Source: Hyalella azteca (taxonomy: Eukaryota; Arthropoda; Malacostraca; Amphipoda; Hyalellidae). From it: a stretch of 64,000 nucleotides of DNA. The notes below the pieces were generated by a model. It had not been told where the DNA came from, did not search any database, and was given only the letters and a program-made list of their open reading frames with translations. Where the stretch lies: NCBI RefSeq assembly GCF_000764305.2, contig NW_025939196.1:1-64000 (forward strand), given 5' to 3'. The position numbers and the translations under genes were made by a program. Numbering within the stretch: the stretch's first letter is position 1; every line of letters begins with the position of its first letter. Positions 12,100 through 23,400 of the stretch are shown here, in pieces.

Positions 12100-12889
12100 G
12101 GTTAGAATTCTTCCGCAAGCTGGTACCGAAAGGAGGGGGAGCAGGGGGTAAGCGTGGAGGTTTAGCCTCCAGAAGAACGGACAGGCTGGAGAGGTGGCAG
12201 TGTACTGACAGCACTGTGGCGCAGGGCGTTCTTTATCGAAAGTGGTGAAGGGGCTAGGCTGCATGGAATAGAAATATTTTGGAGTTTAGCGTGTGGGTTA
12301 CGACCATTGTTTTAGCGGCTTGCAGCTCATTGGCTCGCTGGTTTACATCCATGAAGGGATTTAGTCCCTGTGGCTTTCAGCAAGTAATCATGTTGGCTAA
12401 TTTGCTCTGCAGCATGCTTGCGCACGGAGTGAAGTATGAAAATTATGCTGGTATTGGGCAATGCTGGGCTATTTCAGTCGTCCCAGCCATGGCACACACT
12501 GAAAACGGCACGTACGCAGAAACGGATATAAACGCCCTCCCCATCTCTACCCCCACTACAACTCATGCAGTGGCTTTCTTAAACCGGGGAGGTTTATAAA
12601 TAAAATGGCATCAAATAAGCTATTCACAAATAAAATTAATTGTTTTGTATGTGTCGTATGATTTTTGCAAAAGCCTATTGAAATCAGGGAGGTTTTTTTG
12701 GTGGACCCGTTATATGCCGGAATAATAACTATTCTTTTTACAATTCATTCAGACATGTTCATTGTTCATTTACAATCCGCATTTAAGACACACTTGATTG
12801 TGCTATCATTTCGATACGTTGTTGTCGTTTGTTTTCATTGTAAAGTGCAAAATACACTAGGAAATTACTGAATTAAATACAATCCACCC
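12100..12889. other. Non-coding stretch, no gene recognised
   Basis: Unique sequence follows the gap. The open frames at 12279-12599 and 12665-12871 lack family motifs and splice context. No feature is supported. Confidence 0.4.
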
Positions 12890-13565
12890 AATGATATTGA
12901 TATTTTGGCTTTTACTTGGTACACGTATTCATAAGGACCTAACGGTGATGTTTAGCTCGTGAATTTTTTTTTTTCCATTTCACCTTCATTCTTGAATTAT
13001 ACGGTAATTCCGGCCGAAATTTGCAGTAATCAAGAAATTTATTTTAAACTATTGAACAGATTTGAACGAAACTTTGAATGTACAAAGCTAACCTTCCAAC
13101 GGTGATGTTTAGCTCGTGACAATTTTTTGCGATTTTGCCTCCGTTCGCGAGTTATACGGATATATGGAGAAACGACCGGCGTGTCTGAGGCCGATTTTTA
13201 AATTTGCATTGACAAAGGGCCGTATACGTGTAGCCGTATAACTCGCAAACGAAGGCAAATCACACAATTGTCATAAGCTAAACGTCAACGTTGGGAGGTT
13301 AGCTTTGTACATTCAAAGTTTCGTTCAAATCTGTTCAGTAGCTTAGAAGGAATTTTTTGGTCACTGCAAATTCTGGCCCAAATTGTTCTATAACTCGCGA
13401 ATGAAGGCGATACGGAAAATTTTTTCTGGAGCTTAACATCATCGCTAGGTCCTAATGAATACGTTACCAAGTTTCATCGAACTACACGTATTAGTTTGGG
13501 ATATATTCCTTGGTCTTTGTATTTGGAGATTGGCCGTGAGACCGGCTGTAAATTTGTCCGACACC
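12890..13565. mobile_element. Foldback MITE, left end truncated
   Basis: The element is palindromic. GGTGATGTTTAGCTCGTGA units on the left half face reverse-complement units (CATAAGCTAAACGTCAACG and GAGCTTAACATCATCG) on the right half. The right terminus (AGACCGGCTGTAAATTTGTC near 13530-13553) matches both termini of the complete copy at 63103-63984. The left terminal repeat is absent, so this copy is truncated near 12890. It has no coding capacity. Confidence 0.75.
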
Positions 13566-15232
13566 TCTGGACCTCTCTAGGCCACGCCGTCTAGCTGCCG
13601 AAGAGGCTCTTGCCGTAATTCGGGGCTCAATTCAATTTAAGCGAAATCTTCAGTGTTTCTTAGTCTAGGAAGTTTGCCTTTACGATTTACTTTGCATAGG
13701 TAATTGACCAAGGTAGTTGTTAAATGCCTATTGCATATAATTTGGTGGCCGGCAGGATATGTCGGGAACCTGATGTGGTCCCGACCGTAACTTACGGGAT
13801 CATCCCGTAACGTGTATATGGCAATTTAACGTGGGATCGCCTTACCTGTCTCCAGTCAGTCAATCATTGGCAAGCGCAAGGGGCAGAACGCACTTCAGGT
13901 CTGCTTTGACTAGTGTCAATGTTTGTCTCTCATCATATGAATAAGTTTTTCATACCTGTCAACGAGATGAAGAACCTTGTTAAAATCTACTGCACTATCA
14001 TTTGCGGTCCATCCGCCACATATTCCCTCTATTTTGACTAGGGTGCGTTCTTCCTCAGTTTCAGCCAAGGAAGGATCGGTAATCCTGAACTTTTGCTCTA
14101 GATTATTTAATTGCACGGTACAAGGACGTATGCACTGCTAACAGCGTATCGAATGCATCGTCTAGTTGGTAACTGTTGCTTCCCTGTCTGGAAAGCAATT
14201 TGAAGTCCAATTTCCGAGAACTCTTTCATTCCTTCGTCAAGGAAAGTTTTAACAGTGCAAGGAAATCTGTTCCGAATCATCTGAGAATTTATACTAACTA
14301 TGAATTGCGCCTGAGAAATACGAACGTTGCGAGTCTACGTCAATAACCATTCGTACGGAGATATGCAGGTATACGTTAACGGTTAACGCTAGCTTGAGGC
14401 GCTGAAGCACTGAATTTTGGGCACAGTGCTAAAATAAATCTACTGTCATTTAACTGTGCATACTTCGAACTAGTGCGGTGAAGTCATATTTTAAACTCTT
14501 CACATCGATCAACGCGTGCTTGATGCGTAGGGTCAAGCGTACACTTAAGCATGGGAATGCAGCCGTGCACCAACAAATATTGTGCGCTAATCAGCCCTGA
14601 ATAGAACGGCTATCGCATTTCCGTAAGGCCACCTGTAAGCTGCGTATTCAGCCTGCCGTCAGTAACCAGCCCATCAGATCATATTGTTCTATATATCAAG
14701 AGCTAATCGCCACCATATACTGAAACGAATAGCCCGGAGTGTATTGATCGACCACCACTGAGCGTTTCATCAAATCTTTACTTCATACCCTGACTTTGCC
14801 TCGAACTGTAGCCAGCGGACAACGTACCGCAATCAATCGGCCTATCTTGCCAGTGAAACTGCTTGAATCCTGCCGTGGACCATCAAACGGTCACTTTTAG
14901 CTCACAGCATCTGGGGTTATGTTACAGATGGCCTAGTTCTGTTTCAAAATCTATCTTCCTTCGATGAGCCCCCGTTCGACCGTAGGCTGATTAGATGCAA
15001 ATGATGAATACAGACGGGTTACTGGCGGTCCACCAATTTACTGCAAAGCCCCAACGCGCGGTCAGCGGTGTCAAAGAGTGGTGCAGAATGTTTTCGCGCA
15101 CTGGGCTCAACTATTGCAGGTTGTCCTCCTGTGGGCTGATTGGTCTACTTCAATGGGTGTTATCTGTTTAGTGGCTGTGGCTGATGACGTTACAGTCAAG
15201 AAGTTTATAGGCTACGTTCTTGAGAGAACAAA
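13566..15232. other. Moderately GC-richer stretch, no gene recognised
   Basis: The minus frame at 13916-14116 (66 codons, acidic, helix-like) may be a fragment of a retroelement gag but carries no diagnostic motif. The plus frame at 15078-15506 overlaps the better minus frame described next. No gene is claimed. Confidence 0.4.
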
Positions 15233-15664
15233 TCATGAAAGTTTAGGCAAAACACAGCAGTGGTGGCATTCGACAGGGATCCCGAAGCATGCTGTGTGCG
15301 ATGCTAGAGCAAAACTTGACGCGCGCTTCAAGTTGGCTGATGCATGGGCACTGTTACTGAATATCTGTAGAGGTTTGTATTCAAGTGGTTTTTTGTTAGT
15401 CTTCAGATCTCTACGACGGCTGCTGAGAAGTTTGCTACTAGCAGCTTCGAAGACAGGAGTAGAAGGTTCGGGCTTATCATGCGTAACTCGTAAGGCAAGA
15501 GTTTGAATGGAAGTCGCATATTTGTTATTAAGAGTACAATAGTTGCAACCCAACTTTCTGGCGAGCTCCTGCTTGAACGCTGAAGGCAACTTTGAAAATA
15601 CTAGCGAGCTCACAATGGTTAGTGCGGACATCTCCACGGGTACCCCACAGTCGTAAACTTTCAA
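15233..15664 (-). pseudogene. Possible retroelement gag remnant (BEL/Pao-like)
   Basis: This is a 143-codon frame with ATG at 15664. The segment LVFSKLPSAFKQELARKLG (about residues 21-39) resembles the LP-containing helical block of BEL/Pao gag proteins, which reads roughly 'ILLSKLP..L...' before a domain of coordinated helices. A Cys/His cluster at the C-terminus (CFGIPVECHHCC) is suggestive of a degenerate zinc knuckle but does not match the CCHC spacing. No protease or reverse transcriptase frame was found beside it and no LTR was identified. The identification rests on weak family resemblance. Confidence 0.35.
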
Positions 15665-15841
15665 TCCGGCAATAATGCTTTTATTCGACGATATGAAAAG
15701 CCTGGTCTCGTGAAACGAAGAAACATTTCAATTCAAATAATTTATTACACCGCTAATCAATCGGACTATCTATATTAAGAAATTCCTTTTCAGGACGGTT
15801 TTGATCTTCGAAAGGGCCCCGAGTTTCAATCACATTCCCGT

Positions 15842-16265
15842 TTACTGAGCAAGATTCAAAGTGATTGCTTTTTGTACAAAAGGTGAAGAAAAACGTTGCT
15901 GCTCCGCAACAGCCTTCTTGTTGTTAGCGATTAATGCTAATGTTTTCGCAACGATCTGTATTTTCTTTGCATTAGACGCCAACCTGTCAACACGAATAAA
16001 ATTGCATTTAAAATTTATAGATTGAAAAAATTGTGGGTCATTTGAAAGCAGGTTTAATGGCAGGCAAAATATTTCGTTCAACTTATGGATAATTACAAGC
16101 ACGTGATCCGTTTCGTCTCGTCTATAGCCACATTGTCTGGCACGTCGTACACTGGGAGTAAGAATCGCGCAGGATGGAAGAACTCTTACTCGTTAATACC
16201 GAACGTCATACAAAATTACTCTCTGCTCATCTGGCAGCGGTTCGTCGTCGACGAGAATTACAGGT
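15842..16265 (-). repeat. Duplicated segment, copy 1 (partner 17285-17480)
   Basis: The core at about 16042-16090 (GGTTTAATGGCAGGCAAAAT, then ATTTCGTTCAACTTATGG) is repeated almost identically at 17299-17346. The flanks toward higher coordinates remain alignable but diverged for about another 130 bases. On the minus strand the identical core reads VIIHKLNEIFCLPLN, and in copy 1 this sits in an 86-codon frame (16102-15842) of unknown nature. The copies flank the kinesin fragment, which suggests a local segmental duplication or a repeat family. Confidence 0.6.
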
Positions 16266-16468
16266 AGCGAACCTCTGCCACATCTCCGACAAGTAATGTT
16301 CCCGTTCTAAAACGTCTGCCCTTATGCTACGCCAGAAATTATTCTTTCGACAATCTTGGTGTTCAAAGGTTACGGAAAAAATCTAATTTTTATGCACTTT
16401 TCAATCAAACGTCGAAGTATTCTGTACAAGAACCCACAAAAATGTACCTCTTGTCTGAGACAATCTAT

Positions 16469-17047
16469 CTAGAATTCCTTCGATCTGTAATTAATTTGCC
16501 GCGCTTGGTCCGCAAAATCTATGGTTCTTGAGGTTTCGGGCAGGCAGTTGTGGGCAGGCGATATGCAGGCCATCGTCAAACAACGAGAACGGCCGCCAAT
16601 CGAGTCTGCAGAAATTAAATGTGTTGTGAAGAACAATGACAAGAATATATAAAAAATACAAATTTTAAACTTTGTAAAATTAATCAGACTATTCAAGACA
16701 TTTAATTACTATGTACGTGAATGTCTAAGGTACTATGTTACAAGACGAGTAAAAATTATCTGTAACACAGCATCAAGTTCGTTCCTAAATAAAGACAATT
16801 CCGACCTTGACCTATGAAGGCTATTCACAATAAAGTCTGACCTTTTAGTAGGTGAGTGAGTTTCGAATCCCTGTATGGGATACTCTCGAGCTTCGCTGCG
16901 TGGGCCCTGACGACTTGTCCCAAAGCTAGAAGACCCATGTTGATGCTGATGGCTTCCTTTCGCTGCTTCTCGTCCGCGCCCGTTTCTTTTACGCACTCGC
17001 TGCCTGCGAGGTCGACGAACTGGAACTTGGTGCACACAATTTGGTCC
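16469..17047 (-). CDS. Kinesin motor domain fragment (2 exons)
   Basis: Exon A is 16842-17047 and exon B is 16469-16605. Exon A has an acceptor just above 17047 and ends AAA G before GTCAGA. Exon B starts AC TCG after CTGCAG, so the splice restores K-D-S and keeps frame. Exon A encodes the switch II motif VDLAGSE, then SINMGLLALG and IPYRDSKLTHLLK. Exon B encodes DSIGGRSRCLTMACISPAHN and FADQARQIN. These are the central and C-terminal blocks of a kinesin motor domain, closest in style to kinesin-4 or kinesin-5. The P-loop and switch I exons were not found upstream. The frame ends seven residues after the motor (stop at 16469-16471), with no clear donor. SER after DLAG is changed to SEC and the following block is divergent. 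It is either part of a gene with distant 5' exons or a decaying fragment. Confidence 0.6.
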
Positions 17048-17506
17048 CTGAAAATTACAGCCACTCGGCATTCATGCAGAATTTTTATGCGATTTGCAGG
17101 AAAAACTTAAAGAATAATGAAGTTATAGTTATGGCAAGATCTGGTTCATAAGGCTGGATCCCTTATGCTGCAAAGAATTTACACAATCGAAGAATTTTAA
17201 GGTTTATTCAACGAACGAACGAACGAACTGTAAATTTCAAGGCTCATATGAAACAAAGGTCAGTATGAATCAAAAAGTTATAAGTTTCATTTAAAAACAG
17301 GTTTAATGGCAGGCAAAATATTTCGTTCAACTTATGGATAATTGCAACCACGTGACTCGCTTCATTTCGGGTATTGCCTTCTCGTCCCGGGCCACTCTAT
17401 AACATCGTTGACGAAGATGCGCAGAATGGGAAACGTGGTTCCAGCCTCCCGCCTATTGCCTCTCTGCAGGAGTAATGAACCTTTAAGAGAGGATCTCGGT
17501 TATCAC

Positions 17507-17599
17507 CTGCGAAATTTGCAGATCCCTGCCAGCAAGATCCGAGCGCAGGTCAGCCTCGGCAGCCAGCAGAGAGGCCAGGGAAGCTTCATTTCTCTCCAC
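17507..17599 (-). CDS. Candidate 31-codon helical exon near the kinesin fragment
   Basis: The segment is bounded by an AG acceptor (ACAG before 17599) and a GTGATA donor (17506-17501) and is open in phase 0. It encodes a Leu/Ala/Glu-rich stretch (ASLASLLAAEADLRSDLAG) that looks helical, possibly coiled coil. Joining it in phase 0 to an acceptor at 17463 continues the frame for 34 codons (REAGTTFPILRIFVNDVIEW) to a TGA. It could belong to the same transcription unit as the kinesin exons 450 bases downstream, but no homology was recognised and it may be chance. Confidence 0.3.
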
Positions 17600-17609
17600 C
17601 TGTCTGCAA

Positions 17610-19235
17610 ATTAATTAATTCTAAACCGAGCAGCGTAATCATATTTGAATTTGTCTAAGTTTGTGTTTGAGGAATTCTGGTACGATTTTCGATAAGGGAT
17701 ATAATAAATATTAGCCATTGATTTATTTTCCAACGGCAAAGGCAATATTGACGAATATTTTTGAAAATTTAGCGAAAAGATGCCAGCAGAAATGTCTAAT
17801 CGAATACTTTGAGAAAACTGCTTCTGAGCCTGGTCCAAGTGACATAGATATTAGGAAGAAAAATTTGTTCATTCTTGTGGATATTCCAACCAAGAAGAAT
17901 CATAATCCAGCTGACAGCTTTTATACCCCTGGAAGGCAAAATAAATAGTTCAATTTACTTCCCTCGGACATCCGGTCCAAGGAAGAAGCCCGCAGCGGAT
18001 TTTAGCTTCTTTATTACAGAGCTCGCCGGGGCATGTGCTCAGAGGTTAATTGACGCTGCTCTGCGTGTGGCGAGATCGTCTCTAATTTGGACATTTCTGC
18101 TCTATCGCTTCTCTATATGTCTACTCTATGGGCGGCGAAGGCCGGCTCTATTACCTGCCTAAATTTTAACTTGGTAAGGTGTAAACCCGAAAAACGCATT
18201 AACATTACGAAGTCCTTTCTACGTGAGCAAACGAACAAAACAGGATTAATCCGAACATATTAATAAATTTAAAAAATGCTTCTGCAATTTTTAAACCATC
18301 GCTATTTGGAACTTACCGAGGGTGGGAGCACGAAGCCAGAGGCTGTTTTTGGGAAAACGGAAGGGGAATGTAAAGCATGCCGAACGAATTAGAATTACGA
18401 GGTAAGTTCTTAGTCTCCGGGCTTCGGGTTTAAAGAATACCGGCACATACATATCCCAAAACTATCATATTACCAAGACAAACTGTTAGAACGAATTCAA
18501 ATTTATTAGTTCTATTCGATTTACCTGTCATCGATATGAGGAATATTCACAGTGATTACATTGCTTACGATATGCCCTATACTGAGTTTCAAAACTGTGT
18601 AATGAAACGTATAAAGTACCGTAAAGTTTTGAGTTATTATAAATGGGTTGCCTTTCAACTATGCTAAGATAGTGAATCGAGTTTGAAACTATATGTCCCC
18701 ATTTCTTGAGCGATGTTATAAGTCAAAACACAAATAAAAAGAAATGAAACGTTACCGAATAAAATGTGCGCCAAAAAATTCAATTTTAAGTCTTCTCTAC
18801 CATTATTGAAGATACTTGAATTAAAAAATATTATGTATATTTATACATTAAAAACAATTATAGCTAGTTTCTTTGCATTTTGAAACCAGGCGCTGTTATC
18901 CCGCGTCTCCAGGTTAGTTAAGGCTCCGATTGAGAACCGCGAGGCTTCGAACAGACTCTGCTCTTCCCTAGGAGCTTCTTCACAAATTAGGCTGGACTTA
19001 ACTCCACTCATAAATGAGATGGCGATGCGATTTTTTCCATACTTACCCAGCTAATTATCTACAATCTGAGGATAGTAATAAAAAATATAGGTAAACTTTA
19101 TGAAAAGAGTTATGATGCAAGGAAATTTCAAGAAACTTTCAAGAACATATAGAAACTTTCAAGAATATATAAGTTCATCAAGTCTGCGACTTTTACTCTT
19201 TTTAGCGTATGTTCTCATTTATGGAAAAAGGCGCT
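17610..19235. other. No confident gene
   Basis: 17940-18165 is GC-richer with an open plus frame (17875-18162) that has no family signature. At 18306-18350 the minus strand has a small candidate exon (AG acceptor, then a GTAAGT donor), which is too short to assign. On the minus strand 19010-18850 is open for about 55 codons without a recognised motif. None is claimed as a gene. Confidence 0.35.
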
Positions 19236-19237
19236 AT

Positions 19238-19739
19238 TAGAATAGAATAGAAGTGTCGGCACTGAAGAAATAGGCCCATGGCCTGTTGCCGATTCATGAA
19301 TTTTTCGTGACTTGATTCACAAGGGATCCGGACTTTGGAACCCGATCTTTCCATAACTGACGATTGATTGAGATAGCAGCTGGACTTATTGACTGGACCG
19401 TAATTTGCCAGGCATTTTGAGACTGAACATATGCTCCTGCATAGCTTCGTCTAGTCTGTTCTTGAAGGCGTTCATACTCGGAGCGTCAACAATATCTAAT
19501 CAGGGAGGCTGTTCCACATGTCGGTGACTCGAAGCGAGAAGAAATGTTGTCGCGTGGATAAGTTGCACCGCAGTTTTTTTAGTTTATAGCTGTTGCCCCT
19601 GGTGTTGGTTCTTGTTTCAAATTCTAGTAATCCTTTTGGGACCTTTCACAAACCATGAGCATACTTGTATACTTCAATGAGGTCACCACGCAGGCGACGA
19701 TAACGGAGACTGGGAAGCTTCATAATCTTCAATCTTTCT
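19238..19739 (-). mobile_element. Non-LTR retrotransposon 3' end, subfamily B
   Basis: Read on the minus strand from 19739, this encodes the C-terminus of a reverse-transcriptase polyprotein of the CR1/L2/Jockey type: MKLPSLRYRRLRGDLIEVYK, then FETRTNTRGNSYKLKK, then FFSLRVTDMWNSLPD and, after a frameshift, NAFKNRLDEAM. An in-frame stop follows KYAHGL. The 3' end carries the family hairpin region (GGCAACAGGCCATGGGCC) and a TTCTA-type pentamer tail at 19238-19255. The copy is 5' truncated at a single N (19740). It is dead. Confidence 0.85.
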
Positions 19740-19999
19740 NGCCTCGTTGCCCTCGTAAGAATTAGCTAAGCTGCTAGCTATGTACAATGTATTGCAACAC
19801 TAGCTGCCTCTGTTAGGCTCTGTACCAAAAAACATACAATTCATTGGAACCTAATACGGTACACATTAAAGGCAACAAGTTTATATTCCAATTTGTCATA
19901 GTACATTATACTAAACAATGAATAGGTAACAATGCCTCAAAATAAATTAAAGACTGTCACTCAATATATTTAAATGTATAAAAAATTGAAAAAATAAAA

Positions 20000-20470
20000 A
20001 AGAATCATGATTTTTTGTTGTGTTATAATGTGTTGTGTAGTGACATGTTGTATTATAATGGTTTATTTGTTGTGCTGTGCTTTGATGTGTTAGAATGTGT
20101 TGTACTATGTTATGCTGTCATAATTTTTTGTTGTGTTATATTGTGTGATATGTTATATTACATTACAATTTGCTGTATCATTTATTTTATGCTACAATTT
20201 TTATGTTATTATGTGTTATGGTATGATGTGTTGTGTAATATTATCATTCATGGTGTTATAATGGGTTACACTGTGTTGTGTGATGACCTTAAGATCCCCT
20301 GGCCCTGGGTAACACACCCAGAGTGTGTAGGGACACACACCCAAGGTCATACTGAAAGCACCACCTTTCTGACGGTGACCATGCACCATCCAATATATTA
20401 TCATGTTCTGTTATATTATCATATAATGTGTTTTGTTATGTTATTTTGTGTTATAATGTTATCAATAATA
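20000..20470 (+). repeat. Degenerate TG-rich satellite (TGTTATAATGTGTTG)
   Basis: Irregular repeats of TGTTATAATGTGTTGTG-like units run with T/G on the plus strand. At 20285-20390 about 105 bases of unrelated GC-richer sequence (CCCTGGCCCTGGGT-containing) interrupt the array. Around 20455-20490 the strand bias flips, with AATGTTAT facing ATAACATT, and the next array is A/C-rich. The open frame across this region is low-complexity and not a gene. Confidence 0.85.
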
Positions 20471-21034
20471 TATAACATAACATTACACATTGTAACACAA
20501 CATAACAACCAGACCTCACACTATAAACACAACATTATAATGCAACACATTATGACAACAAAACACATTATAATTCTTAAAAAAATTAGTAAGTATTATA
20601 AAGCATTAGAATGCATTTGAACAGATTTGAACTCATTAAAACACATTAGGGCACATTAGAACACATTAGGGCACATTAGAACACATTGGAAAATATTAGA
20701 GCATTTTATAAGGTACTACACCGAATTATAATGCAACAGAAACTATTAGAATGCATTAGAACACAATAAAAACCATTAAAAAGCAGTAACACATATTAGA
20801 ATGCACTAGATTGCATTACAATGCACAAGATTGCATAAGAATGTATTAGTATGCACTACACACTCAAGATCACATTAGAATGCACTAAATGCATGGAATG
20901 CCCCTTATCGCATCAGAACTCCCTTTTTTTATTGCATCAAACTCAGAAAAACACATTAAAATGCACAAAATTGCATTATAACGCAGTAGAGTGCATAAGA
21001 ATGCACTAGATCAAAATAAAACACACTAGAACTC
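20471..21034 (+). repeat. Degenerate CA-rich satellite (GCATTAGAAT-type)
   Basis: This is a continuation with the opposite strand bias: units such as ACACATTAGAAC and GCATTAGAATGCAC, each about 10-13 bases and poorly conserved. The same array resumes at 23401, so the intervening block (21035-23400) is an insertion. Confidence 0.85.
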
Positions 21035-21189
21035 AATGTTATCAGGGTGCATACTGGTCATGGAAAACCTGGAAAGTCATGAAATTAGATTTTTCATTTT
21101 CTAGGCATGGAAAGTCATTGGATTTCATTAAGGTCATGGAAAGTCATGGAACAAAAGGCATTTTGATTTCCCTCAATAAGGTTGATGTT

Positions 21190-23054
21190 AGTTACATGGC
21201 CAGGACCATGATGAAAAAACAGCTTGCAGGCCATAGTCCAAAAGCTACTGGACAAGAGCCCTATCAGGTATGGCCTTGGTAGAAACCTCAAACCTGAGAT
21301 GGCTGGTGCCAAAAGTCTTCATCAAGAAGGACTGTAAGGATGCCAGCAAGACCCAGTTGAAAAACTGTCTCACTTTGCTTGATGCCAAGAGATTCCCTAA
21401 CACAGATATGGATGGTGTTGTGCAATGAGATGTGCAACTTTAGACATGTATCACAACATTGCAGTGAGCTGAGTGCACAGTTTCAAGCATTGGCCCGTAT
21501 GCTAAATGGGGCACTAGCACTACGAAGTAGCACTACGCACTACAAGCCGTAGTGCGGTACTAGTGCGACATGGAACACTACGGTTGGCATGCTAAATAGG
21601 GCACTAGCACTTTGAAGTAGCACTACGCACTACAAGCCATAGTGCGGCATGGAACACTACGGTTGGTATGCTAAATAGGGCCAAAAGCATAACGCGCACT
21701 ACAAAAATCTGAAGTGTCCTACACACCGCACTTCACGACGACACTACGGTATATTTAACCTTGTTTACTTTGTCAGCTATGGATCTATTTGGCTTACAGC
21801 AAAGGCTTCATCGCGTAAAAACCTAGGGAACAGCATGCCATGAATATAAAAAAGTGTACTGCTTCAGTGAACAACATGTTATTCTTATGGCTGACATTTT
21901 CCTTGGCGAAACAGAAGAACAGCGTAGAAGTAAAGATACTTTTCTTGTTTTTGATACCATGTTTTGAATTTTATTTTGTGTTTTTTTTTTCTGGAGTCAT
22001 TTTGAATTCTTCTGCAAGAACTTTCCATGCTTCTCTCTTTTGTTCGATGTCTTTGGTAAGCGTGGACTTTGAATATATGATGGGAAAGGTGCGCAGACGC
22101 ATTGCGAATTTCAGCTCACCATCACAATTTTCATTAGTACCATTACCATCACAATTAAACATTTTACATCAATCTTCTGCAAAGAATGAGAATTACTTAA
22201 GGAATAATTAATTATTTGAGCACTTAACTACCATTCTTCAATAGACTCATAGACTCATAGCGTAGTGCGGCACTATAAAGTACTCTAACAGCGAAGTAGC
22301 ACTTCAAAGTCTTTTTGCATACGAATCAGTAGTGCGACACTAAGCGACACTAAACATTGTAGAGCTACTTCGAAGTGCTTAGTGTCTGTGACGTATTTAG
22401 CATACCAACAGGACACTTCGTAGTGCATAGTGCTACTTCGTAGTGCTAGTGCCCTATTTAGCATACGGGCCATTTTCAACTTCTGATCAACTGGACACTT
22501 TTTGGCATGTCATTCTGTCAAAGAGCACCTACAAGAAGCTCTGGATTGTAGTGCAGATGCTCCTGCACCTGTCTCATGGCCAAGCCACGGTGGAAAGAGG
22601 GTTTTTGTTCAACAAGGAAATCATGACGCACAACATTGAAGAGCAAATGGTGGTTGCCCTGCGTGCTGTGGTTGATCATGTTGCACATGTTGGTGGCCTG
22701 GATGAGATGACCATCACCAAGAAAAGGCTGCTTGCAGCTGGCGGTGCCAAAACAGCCTATAATACTTATTTGGCAGAAGAGAAAGAGCAGAATACAAAGG
22801 CCCAGAAACCCCAGAAGAGGAAGGCTTTGTTGGATGGGCTAGATGAACTGAAGAAGAAAAGGCATGCGGAGGAGGGCATCAAGGCGCTTGAGCAAGCAGC
22901 AGATGAATATGCAGATGCAATGGATAGAAAGTGGGATTTGAAAATTATTGCAAAGTTCAACGCCATGAGGCAATCTTTGAAAGCAAAGCAACAGGAGCTA
23001 GACACTCCTGAAGTGAGTATTAAAGAAAAAGTTGATGAAATATCTGCCAGTTGA
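21190..23054 (+). pseudogene. hAT-type transposase remnant
   Basis: The open 3' part (about 22475-23054) contains the conserved dimerisation-region block LLHLSHGQATVERGF, followed by a long charged helical tail (EEKEQNTKAQKPQKRKALLD, then KKKRHAEEGIKALEQ) ending at a TGA at 23052-23054. Proteins with this LSHGQA.VERGF block are hAT-like transposases or their host derivatives. The upstream part 21190-21480 still shows KLLDKSPIRYGLGRNLKPEM and LTLLDAKRF in different frames with stops. The join between the two parts is interrupted by the insertion at 21492-22471, and removing it leaves the frame off by one. The sequence is a pseudogene. Confidence 0.65.
21492..22471. mobile_element. 980-bp TIR element inside the hAT-like remnant
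   Basis: The ends are inverted repeats of about 52 bases with two mismatches, starting GGCCCGTATGCTAAAT and containing GGGCACTAGCACTACGAAGT. The flanking trinucleotide ATT occurs on both sides (21489-21491 and 22472-22474), giving a likely 3-bp target duplication. The left subterminal part repeats itself every ~96 bases (again at 21588 and 21665). The middle is unique and on the minus strand (22162-21971) encodes a fragment FPIIYSKSTLTKDIEQKREA resembling a MADF/Myb-SANT domain. That combination suggests a non-autonomous relative of PIF/Harbinger elements; the class is inferred. Confidence 0.8.
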
Positions 23055-23400
23055 ATGTTAGGGTACTGGTGTTGAAGAGTGTTCTAAACAGTATTGATCA
23101 GACATCATCATGTACAATCTTTTGTACATTACTCAATATTTGTTGTGATTTGTCACTTTCAAATTCATAATAATACCTGTGTGAGCTTGATTTTCAGATG
23201 TGTCATTTTTCTTCCTGTGTCTGCCTGATCTATGCATTTACACATTTGCTAGTATTTATCAACTGTAGGAGATGATAGAATATGTACAGTGAGTCTTTCA
23301 GTCATGCTAAACCTGTCATATATGAGTGTTGGAAAATTATATTGATGGTCATGGAAAAGTCATGGATTTTTATATTAATACCAAATGCACCCAGTGCTAT

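Larger units (their letters stand above)
21043..23392 (+). mobile_element. hAT-like DNA transposon, decayed and interrupted
   Basis: The element begins CAGGGTGCATACTGGTCATG and its right end is the inverted form (ATGCACCC at 23385-23392). Both subterminal regions contain runs of GTCATGGAAA-type motifs. Flanking octamers AATGTTAT (21035-21042) and AGTGCTAT (23393-23400) agree at six of eight positions, fitting the 8-bp target duplication of hAT elements. It sits inside a degenerate satellite and is itself broken by a 980-bp TIR element. Confidence 0.7.

Noticed and set aside
11478..12264. Several long overlapping ORFs on both strands
   Set aside because: They come from the 14-bp minisatellite (every frame open) and from translating the 256-N gap.
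15078..15506. Plus-strand 142-codon ORF
   Set aside because: Overlaps the gag-like minus frame and shows no motif of its own.
20015..20620. 201-codon plus-strand ORF
   Set aside because: Low-complexity translation of the TG/CA satellite, with no domain.
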